DNA of 16,780 bases from positions 1 through 16,780 of the forward strand of contig JBBKVS010000045.1 in NCBI GenBank assembly GCA_037968555.1, read 5' to 3'. This document shows, in pieces, positions 1 to 5,953 of the stretch. This DNA comes from JAWXBM01 sp037968555 (GTDB taxonomy: Bacteria > Pseudomonadota > Gammaproteobacteria > Xanthomonadales > SZUA-36). Under the pieces are notes generated by a model, which searched no databases, was not told the origin of the DNA, and saw only the letters and a program-made list of their open reading frames with translations. A program made the translations under genes and the position numbers. Numbering within the stretch: the stretch's first letter is position 1; every line of letters starts with the position of its first letter.

Positions 1-1337
1 GCAAAATAGCTCAGGGTTTCATGGAACTCTTCCTTGCCGGGTATGCGCTTGGCCAGGTTGAACTGACCACCGATCTGGTCGGCGGCATCAAACAGGCTGA
101 CCTTGTGTCCACACCTGGCAGCCGTTACTGCACAGGCCAGCCCCGCTGGCCCGGCCCCAACCACTGCAATGCGTTTGGGCCTGGCTGCGGGAACAATATT
201 CAACTCGGTTTCGCGGCAGGCACGCGGGTTGACCAGGCAACTGGCCAGCTTGCGACTGAAGGTATGATCCAGGCAAGCCTGGTTGCAGGCGATGCAGACA
301 TTGATCTCGTCTGCGCGGTTTTCACGCGCTTTGCGCACAAATTCCGCATCTGCCAACAAGGGTCGAGCCATGGACACCATATCGGCATCGCCATTTGCCA
401 GCACCTGCTCCGCGACTTCCGGTGTATTGATGCGATTGGTGGTGATCAATGGCAATTTGACCGAACCCATCAGCCGCCGGGTCACCCAACTGAAACCCGC
501 CCTGGGCACCATGGTAGCGATGGTGGGAATGCGGGCTTCGTGCCAACCTATGCCGGTGTTGATAATGGTCGCACCGGCTGCCTCTACTGCCTGGGCCTGG
601 GCGACGATTTCATCCCAGCTGTTGCCATCCGGTAGCAGATCCAGCATGGATAAACGGTAAATGATGATGAAATCAGGACCCACCGCCTCGCGTATGCGAC
701 TGACGATTTCCACTGCGATGCGGTAACGGGCTTCCGCCGGGCCACCCCATTTATCCTTGCGTTTGTTGACTCGCGGGGTGGTGAATTCGTTGATGAAATA
801 GCCTTCCGAGCCCATCACTTCAACGCCATCGTAGCCAGCCTCGCGGGCCAGCCTGGCCGCCCGCACAAAGCCGCGGATTTCGCGCTCGACACCTCGCGCT
901 GTCAGTGCCTTGGGCGTAAATCTTGAAATCGGCGCCTGGATCGCGCTGGGCGCGACACTCAAAGGGTGATAGCCGTAGCGGCCAGCGTGAAGAATCTGCA
1001 TGCAGATGCGACCATCGGCCTGGTGCACCGCATCGGTAATCTGCCGGTGCTGTCTGGGTTGCCAGGGAAACATCATGCTGGAAGCAAAAGGCGCCAGCGC
1101 GCCACGAATGGTGGGTGCAAATCCGCCGGTAACAATCAAACCTACTTCGCCGGTTGCGCGCTCTGCAAAGTAGCGAGCCAGGCGGGGGAAATCCCGGGAG
1201 CGGTCTTCCAGGCCGGTATGCATACTGCCCATCAGCACGCGGTTCCGTAGCTGGGTGAAGCCCAGGTCCAGCGGAGCCAGCAGATGTGGGAAATCAGTCT
1301 TGGGTGTAAGTACCTGGGTTGCCGAAGCAGCGCTCAT
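1..1337 (-). CDS. fadH: 2,4-dienoyl-CoA reductase FadH (NADPH, FMN/FAD/4Fe-4S), C-terminus cut by window edge
   Basis: Reduces 2,4-dienoyl-CoA intermediates during beta-oxidation of unsaturated fatty acids, using NADPH, FAD, an iron-sulfur cluster and FMN. I translated 445 codons; the rest of the FAD/NADPH domain lies outside the window (E. coli FadH is about 670 residues). An Old-Yellow-Enzyme-type TIM barrel fills residues 15-340. The probable active-site Tyr180 lies in GSEGYFINEF and His266 in GIGWHEARIP. Cluster cysteines are C348, C351, C355 and C367 in CIACNQAC and SCLVNP. The FAD-binding Rossmann motif GAGPAG is at 394-399. The ATG overlaps the stop codon of the upstream phosphorylase gene as ATGA (1334-1337), which suggests translational coupling. 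The cysteine spacing and the SCLVNPRAC sequence favour FadH over generic NADH:flavin oxidoreductases. Finding a beta-oxidation gene at the end of a nucleobase-salvage operon is somewhat unexpected. Confidence 0.93.
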   Translation of the reverse strand, partial: MSAASATQVLTPKTDFPHLLAPLDLGFTQLRNRVLMGSMHTGLEDRSRDFPRLARYFAERATGEVGLIVTGGFAPTIRGALAPFASSMMFPWQPRQHRQITDAVHQADGRICMQILHAGRYGYHPLSVAPSAIQAPISRFTPKALTARGVEREIRGFVRAARLAREAGYDGVEVMGSEGYFINEFTTPRVNKRKDKWGGPAEARYRIAVEIVSRIREAVGPDFIIIYRLSMLDLLPDGNSWDEIVAQAQAVEAAGATIINTGIGWHEARIPTIATMVPRAGFSWVTRRLMGSVKLPLITTNRINTPEVAEQVLANGDADMVSMARPLLADAEFVRKARENRADEINVCIACNQACLDHTFSRKLASCLVNPRACRETELNIVPAARPKRIAVVGAGPAGLACAVTAARCGHKVSLFDAADQIGGQFNLAKRIPGKEEFHETLSYF

Positions 1338-2113
1338 TGCGTCGCACCTGCGCTAGTCCCCTGCTGCGTTAGTCTCACAGCCAATGCCTGTACCAGGGCC
1401 CTGACCTTTTGCATGGGTTCATGCAGGGTTTCTGCAATGTTATCTTCCGACAGGGGTTGGTCCTGTATGCCTGCGCCAAAATTGGAAACCACGGCCAGGC
1501 CGGCATAATCCAGCCCCAGTTCGCGGGCCAACGCAGCTTCAGGCAAGGCCGTCATACCCGCCAGGTCACAACCATCGCGTGCAGCGCGCCGGATCTCGGC
1601 GGCCGTTTCCAGTCGTGGACCCTGGAACACGCCCAGACAGGCCTTATCCTGCAAGGCGATATTTTCAGCCTGGGCAGCTGCCAGCAAATGCTGCCGCAAT
1701 ACACCTTCGAAAGGCCAGCTGAAGTCCACATGCTGCAGCGGTACATCAGCAGAATCGCAATACGTGTGTTCGCGACCCCAGGTGTAATCGATCAACTGGT
1801 CGGGTGCGGCCAAAGCGCCCGGGCTGAAAGCGCCGCCCATACCACCAACGGCATAAACACCCAGGACGTGATTGGCACCCGCTTGTTTCAGCGCCCAGAG
1901 GTTGGCCCGGTAATTGACTTTATGTGGGGGAAAACGGTGCGGGCTGCCATGCCGCGGCAGGAACAGGATACGCAGCGGTTCGGTAGCCACTATCTGTACC
2001 GCATCGGACGGAGATCCGTAAGGTGTGTCGATTTGCAGGGATTCTGCAGCTCCACTGAATTGGTTCAGACCGGTACCACCTATCAATGCCAGGGTGAGCT
2101 GTGGACCCGACAT
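1334..2113 (-). CDS. S-methyl-5'-thioinosine phosphorylase (MTAP/PNP family)
   Basis: Predicted phosphorylase cleaving 5'-methylthioinosine to hypoxanthine and methylthioribose-1-phosphate in the cytoplasm. The 259-residue protein has the family features: the GGTG phosphate loop (12-15), FLPRHG (51-56), the QGPRLETAAE block (about 164-173), and MTALPEAALARE (187-198). MTAP proteins that use methylthioadenosine carry two aspartates in a TDYD-like segment. Here that segment reads VSNFGAG, with Asn211 in place of the first Asp. An Asn at this place is typical of enzymes for 6-oxopurines, as in the Pseudomonas methylthioinosine phosphorylase and in purine nucleoside phosphorylase, so I infer inosine-type specificity. 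An upstream in-frame start would add 14 residues overlapping hpt. I chose the ATG at 2113 because MSGPQLTLALIGGTG fits the family N-terminus and the ATG shares one base with the hpt stop (TGATG). Annotation as mtnP (MTA phosphorylase) is the main alternative. Confidence 0.9.
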   Translation of the reverse strand: MSGPQLTLALIGGTGLNQFSGAAESLQIDTPYGSPSDAVQIVATEPLRILFLPRHGSPHRFPPHKVNYRANLWALKQAGANHVLGVYAVGGMGGAFSPGALAAPDQLIDYTWGREHTYCDSADVPLQHVDFSWPFEGVLRQHLLAAAQAENIALQDKACLGVFQGPRLETAAEIRRAARDGCDLAGMTALPEAALARELGLDYAGLAVVSNFGAGIQDQPLSEDNIAETLHEPMQKVRALVQALAVRLTQQGTSAGATQ

Positions 2114-2673
2114 CACTCGGTGACCAGGGCGCGCAATTCGCCAATGTGCCGCCAATGCTCGTAAATATCCATGCCACAGCCGAATACGTATTTGTCTTCC
2201 ACATCCCGGCCTATGAAGCGTGGCAATTCGCCCGCCGTTTCGCGGTCATGTACCTTGCGCACCAGCACGGCACTGTTGACACTGCGGGCACCGCGCGACA
2301 GGCAATAGCGCTCGATCAACTCCAGCGTCAGCCCCACATCGTAAATATCATCCACGATCAGTACTTCCTGGTCCTGCAAGTGCAGCCTTGGTGGCACACG
2401 GAATTCCAGTTGCCCACCCTCGGTCTGGCCGGAATAACGCGTGGCATGAACGAAATCCATGCGCAAAGGCATGGTCAGCCGCGATGCGATCCAGGTGGCC
2501 GGCAAAATTGCCCCGGTCATGACCGCCAGCAGGATGATTTCACGGTCGCCATAATAGTCATTGATTTCCGCAGCCATGCGATCCACCGAGGCCATGATTT
2601 CTGCACGGCTGGCAATCAGGACGGACTGTTCTAGTATGGCTCGTGGATCCATATTCTGGGGATCTGACATCAT
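2113..2673 (-). CDS. hpt: Hypoxanthine-guanine phosphoribosyltransferase
   Basis: Converts hypoxanthine or guanine plus PRPP to IMP or GMP (purine salvage, cytoplasm). The product is 186 residues, close to the usual bacterial size. The PRPP-binding motif VLIVDDIYDVGLT is at about 104-116. The N-terminal ILLAVMTGAILPAT segment (about 47-60) corresponds to the pyrophosphate-binding loop region. KYVFGCGMDIYEHWR near the C-terminus corresponds to the base-binding region with its conserved aspartate. Two adjacent ATGs (2673 and 2670) are possible starts. A GGAG lies 4 bases before the first and 7 before the second, so the second has the better spacing, while the first overlaps the nagZ stop as TAATG. 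The gene sits between nagZ and a methylthioinosine phosphorylase whose product, hypoxanthine, is the substrate of this enzyme. That supports Hpt over other phosphoribosyltransferases. Confidence 0.93.
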   Translation of the reverse strand: MMSDPQNMDPRAILEQSVLIASRAEIMASVDRMAAEINDYYGDREIILLAVMTGAILPATWIASRLTMPLRMDFVHATRYSGQTEGGQLEFRVPPRLHLQDQEVLIVDDIYDVGLTLELIERYCLSRGARSVNSAVLVRKVHDRETAGELPRFIGRDVEDKYVFGCGMDIYEHWRHIGELRALVTE

Positions 2674-3728
2674 TAGGCTCCGTATTCTGTCTTGTGTTTG
2701 TTAAGATTTTCGAGACTTTGGCGCCAGTGTTGCCATTCGGCGGCACCTTGTGATTCCGCTTGTGCCAGCTCCCGGCTATCCAACGCTGCGACTCCGTACA
2801 AAGTGGCAATGCGTGCACTCATATCCGCCAGCGGATCAGGCAAGTCTGACAAAGCGGGCAGCAATTCTTCCACATCTTGCGGGCGACATACCAGTACCAG
2901 TTCACAACCGGCTGCCAGACAGCGTTGCAAACGCTGCAAAAGATTACCCACGGCATAGGCTGCATGCATACCCAGGTCATCTGACATGATGACACCCCGG
3001 TATTTCATGCGCTCACGCAAAATATCCTGCAACCAGATGGTGGAATATCCGGCAGGCATTATATCTATTGCAGGATAAACCACGTGCGCGATCATCAGCG
3101 CATCCAGACCATACTGCAGTTGAATAAAGGCTTGCAGATCGGAATTCTCAATGTCCGCAAAGTCCCGCGCGTCCACTACATCATCCACATGTGAATCAGC
3201 CAGCACCGAGCCATGGCCCGGAAAATGTTTGCCGGTGGTCTTCATGCCCGCATCATGCATGCCAGCCAGATAGTGGCTACCCAGGTCGCTGACCACTTCC
3301 AGGCTGGCAGAAAAAGAACGGTCCCCAATTACGCTGCTGCCGCGATCCAGATCAAGAACCGGTGCAAAGCTGAGGTCTATACCCAGGCTGAGCATCTCGC
3401 TGGCCATCACTCTACCGTGACGGTAGGCATAGTCAGCAGCCAGAGCCTGATCCTGCTGCCATAATTCACCCAATGTGCCCAGTGGTGGCAAGGCGGTAAA
3501 TCCTTCGCGCAAGCGCTGCACACGGCCACCTTCCTGGTCAATGGCAATCAACAATCGCGGTTCACGCAAAGCATGAATTTCATTGACCAGTTCACTCAAT
3601 TGCTCAGCTGAAACAAAATTTCTCGTAAACAGCACCACACCACCCACAGCAGGATGGAGCAATTGTTGACGGCTCTGCTCATCCAGGGAGGTGCCAGGAA
3701 TACCGATCATGACGGGACCCAGGCTCAT
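2673..3728 (-). CDS. nagZ: Beta-N-acetylhexosaminidase NagZ (GH3)
   Basis: Cytoplasmic glycosidase of peptidoglycan recycling. It removes GlcNAc from anhydro-muropeptides and, in bacteria with inducible AmpC, affects beta-lactamase induction. At 351 residues it matches the family length. The GH3 domain fills most of the protein: AIDQEGGRVQRL (about 62-73), the NagZ signature KHFPGHG (167-173) followed by DSH (178-180, the catalytic His/Asp loop), and MSDDLGM (248-254) carrying the nucleophilic aspartate. There is no signal peptide, as expected for NagZ. The start lies one base after the rlmD stop (TGA-A-ATG), and the stop overlaps the hpt start (TAATG). This makes it part of a tightly coupled run. 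A nagZ next to purine-salvage genes is also known in Pseudomonas, where the methylthioinosine phosphorylase gene adjoins nagZ. Confidence 0.96.
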   Translation of the reverse strand: MSLGPVMIGIPGTSLDEQSRQQLLHPAVGGVVLFTRNFVSAEQLSELVNEIHALREPRLLIAIDQEGGRVQRLREGFTALPPLGTLGELWQQDQALAADYAYRHGRVMASEMLSLGIDLSFAPVLDLDRGSSVIGDRSFSASLEVVSDLGSHYLAGMHDAGMKTTGKHFPGHGSVLADSHVDDVVDARDFADIENSDLQAFIQLQYGLDALMIAHVVYPAIDIMPAGYSTIWLQDILRERMKYRGVIMSDDLGMHAAYAVGNLLQRLQRCLAAGCELVLVCRPQDVEELLPALSDLPDPLADMSARIATLYGVAALDSRELAQAESQGAAEWQHWRQSLENLNKHKTEYGA

Positions 3729-3729
3729 T

Positions 3730-5067
3730 TCACTGTTTGCTCTGTCGACTGAACAAGGCGATGGATTCTACATGACCTGTCTGCGGAAACATGTCCATGA
3801 TACCTGCAGACTCAAGCCGGAAACCGTGCTCGTGCACCAGGATGCCAGCATCCCGGGCCAGGCTGGCGGGATGACAGGAAACATACAGCAACTTCTCTGC
3901 AGCGGTAGCGGCGATCAGCGGCAAGACTTCCTGAGCGCCGGAACGGGGCGGATCAATCAACACCTGGCTGAAGCGATGTTGCCACCAGGACGCATGTTGC
4001 TGGTCTTCCACCAGGTTGGCCATATGAAACTCGACATTGCTCAACTGATTGCGCTGGGCATTGGTACGGGCACGGTCGACCAGGCCCTGGTCGCCTTCCA
4101 CTCCCACCACATGACCCGCTTTGCGCGCCAATGGCAGGGTAAAATTTCCCAGCCCACAAAAAAGATCCAGCACACAATCATCAGGACCGGGTTGCAGCAA
4201 CTCCATCGCTCTTTGCAACATGGATCTGTTCAATTCTGCGTTGACCTGGGTAAAGTCGGAAGGACCGAAAGCCAGCCGCAGATCAAACTCAGGCAAGGCA
4301 TACTCCAGCGCAACGGTCTCTGGCTCAAGCGGGTAAATACTGTTCGGCCCCTTGGGCTGTAGCAACACGGCCAGCTGATGCTGCCGGGCGAATTGTCGCA
4401 AAGCTTCTGTGTCACTGTCCGACAAGGCTTCCATATTGCGAAACACCAAAGCGCACTGTTCGTCGCCGCAAGCCACTTCAATCTGCGGGATGGCCTCGCG
4501 GGCTTGCATACTTCCAATCAACTGCCGCAAGTCAGGCAATACGCTGGCAATACGGGGGTCCAGTACTTCGCAGGAGTCCATCTCGGTGACGAAGCCCGAG
4601 GAACGCTCGCGAAAGCCCACCAGAGCACTTTCCTTTTTGCGCACCCAACGCACTGACATGCGGGCCTTGCGGCGGTAATGCCATTCAGGGCCTTTGAGCG
4701 GCGGCAAAATAGTCTGTGGTTTGACATTGCCGATGCGCTCGAGGTTTTGCATCAGGCTGTCTTGCTTGGCCTCCAACTGGCCTGCGCCAGACAGGTGCTG
4801 TAAGGCGCAACCGCCGCACATGCCGTAATGTACACAACCTGGCTCTACCCGCTGAGCTGCAGGCTGTGTTATAGCCAGGGCAACACCTTCATCGTAACGG
4901 CGCAAACGCTGGGTGATCTTCACCTGGGCCTGCTCGCCGGGCAATGCGCCGTGAACAAAAACTTTCTTTTCATCCCAACTGGCCACACCACGACCATCAT
5001 GACTGAGTCCAGTGATGACCAAATCTACGGGTTCAGGCGGTAGCCTGGCTCTGTTACGTCTGCCCAA
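3730..5067 (-). CDS. rlmD: 23S rRNA (uracil-1939-C5)-methyltransferase RlmD
   Basis: SAM-dependent enzyme (formerly RumA) that makes m5U1939 in 23S rRNA. With the TTG at 5067 as start, the protein has 445 residues. An N-terminal TRAM domain (about 12-70) begins DLVITGLSHDGRG. The 4Fe-4S cysteines are C78, C84 and C87 (CVHYGMCGGC) plus C166 (EMDSCEVL), close to their positions in E. coli RlmD. The SAM motif VLDLFCGLGNFTLPLA, the IDPPRSG loop and the catalytic cysteine in YVSCHPASLARD follow. E. coli has SCNP where this has SCHP. No ATG precedes the domain. A TTG at 5139 also opens the frame, but it directly follows a terminator-like hairpin. The TTG at 5067 has AGGA nine bases upstream and gives a family-like N-terminus (GRRNRARLPPEPVDL), so I prefer it. 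Confidence 0.93.
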   Translation of the reverse strand: MGRRNRARLPPEPVDLVITGLSHDGRGVASWDEKKVFVHGALPGEQAQVKITQRLRRYDEGVALAITQPAAQRVEPGCVHYGMCGGCALQHLSGAGQLEAKQDSLMQNLERIGNVKPQTILPPLKGPEWHYRRKARMSVRWVRKKESALVGFRERSSGFVTEMDSCEVLDPRIASVLPDLRQLIGSMQAREAIPQIEVACGDEQCALVFRNMEALSDSDTEALRQFARQHQLAVLLQPKGPNSIYPLEPETVALEYALPEFDLRLAFGPSDFTQVNAELNRSMLQRAMELLQPGPDDCVLDLFCGLGNFTLPLARKAGHVVGVEGDQGLVDRARTNAQRNQLSNVEFHMANLVEDQQHASWWQHRFSQVLIDPPRSGAQEVLPLIAATAAEKLLYVSCHPASLARDAGILVHEHGFRLESAGIMDMFPQTGHVESIALFSRQSKQ

Positions 5068-5139
5068 GTTTTCTGTTCCTGTTATGAATTGGTCTGACCG
5101 CAGGCTGCCTGTGGTTTGAAAGAGGCATGAACAACCCAA

Positions 5140-5156
5140 CGGCCCGGGGTGGGCCG
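5140..5156 (-). terminator. Terminator-like hairpin between the ydbL-like gene and rlmD
   Basis: On the minus strand CGGCCC and GGGCCG flank a five-base loop (ACCCC), and the U-rich stretch UUGGGUUGUU follows. The six-base stem is entirely G-C, but the U-tract is interrupted by three Gs, so termination may be partial. It lies 36 bases past the stop codon of the lipoprotein gene and 72 bases before the preferred rlmD start, which is a natural place for a transcript end. Confidence 0.5.
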
Positions 5157-5192
5157 AAATTTCAGACCTCTGGAGCTGTCAGAGTGATGGGC

Positions 5193-5831
5193 TTATTTGG
5201 TCTTCCAGGCCCCACTCTCATCCTGGTAGCTCCAGCCCGGACGGGAATTCCTGGTCCACTCCTTGGCAAAAGTCTTCTGGATGTCGCCTTCCCACTCTGC
5301 ATGTCCGTTCGCCACGGCAATTTCACGATAGACAGCCGCACGATCACGATTTTCATCAGCCACCACACTTTCCAGGTTGCGCCTTTCATTCAGTGGCACT
5401 GCCGCCCGATCGCGTATCACGATGAAGCCATCGTTGCCAAAGCCTACAGCTCCGGCATCAAACCAGGCGTTCAAACTGCTGCGCTGGCGCTCTGCCATGC
5501 GACTCTTGATGGCATTGATTTGCGGAGTATTGATATCAATAGAGGGCTGTTGGGCATGGGCACTGGGAATCAAGGCATCCAGCACCAGCATGCTTGCCAT
5601 GACCAGCCAGTTCTGTTCGTTTTCCTGCAAAGGGTCAAACAGGCTACTGTCCTTCGGCAGTTCACCCAGCACATCATCGACAAACTGCTCCGCAGCACGC
5701 TCTGCAGCTGCAGCTGGAAAGTAGACGTTAATGGTGACACAGGCTGCCAGCACCAGCATGCTGCTCAGCGCCAGAAATGCGCTGACTCGTTTGTAAACAG
5801 GCATAGGCAATTCCAGTTGGATTAATGACAT
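5193..5831 (-). CDS. YnbE-like lipoprotein fused to YdbL-like DUF1318 domain
   Basis: Predicted envelope lipoprotein of 212 residues. The N-terminus has basic residues, a hydrophobic stretch and a lipobox, VLAAC, with Cys31 as the lipidated residue. CVTINVYFPAAAAERAAE follows, then a poorly conserved linker. Residues 74-93 form a second hydrophobic segment ending in AHA-QQ, like a type I signal peptide inside the protein. Residues 97-212 match the DUF1318/YdbL family: NAIKSRMAERQ, GAVGFGNDGFIVIRD, ADENRDRAAVYREIA, and a C-terminal PGWSYQDESGAWK like the end of E. coli YdbL. In E. coli, ydbH-ynbE-ydbL are adjacent; YdbH and the lipoprotein YnbE bridge the two membranes and YdbL modulates them. 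Here the ydbH-like gene lies immediately upstream. I infer a fused YnbE/YdbL partner. The ATG at 5831 has GAGGA six bases upstream; the ATG at 5804 is possible but has a weaker site. Confidence 0.8.
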   Translation of the reverse strand: MSLIQLELPMPVYKRVSAFLALSSMLVLAACVTINVYFPAAAAERAAEQFVDDVLGELPKDSSLFDPLQENEQNWLVMASMLVLDALIPSAHAQQPSIDINTPQINAIKSRMAERQRSSLNAWFDAGAVGFGNDGFIVIRDRAAVPLNERRNLESVVADENRDRAAVYREIAVANGHAEWEGDIQKTFAKEWTRNSRPGWSYQDESGAWKTK

Positions 5832-5953
5832 GGATGTTCCTCGGTTCAGTCAGGAGTTAATCAGCCAAATCGGCCATGACCAGCAGCCATCAGGCCTTAT
5901 TCTATCAGACCTCGAACTGCAGGAATGGTGCCGATCATTCGCCTGGCCCTGTG

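Noticed and set aside
21..635. 204-codon plus-strand frame at the left edge, and similar long plus-strand frames at 1409-2164, 5127-5825, 7223-8020 and 8033-8701
   Set aside because: Each lies opposite a recognised minus-strand gene (fadH, the phosphorylase, the lipoprotein, the YdbH-like gene, pdxJ). Their products are low-complexity or unlike any family I know, as expected of antisense shadows.
5899..5925. TAGAAT with TTCCTG 15 bases upstream, in the gap before the lipoprotein gene
   Set aside because: The -35 match is poor and the spacing too short. It could be real, but the sequence alone does not support it.
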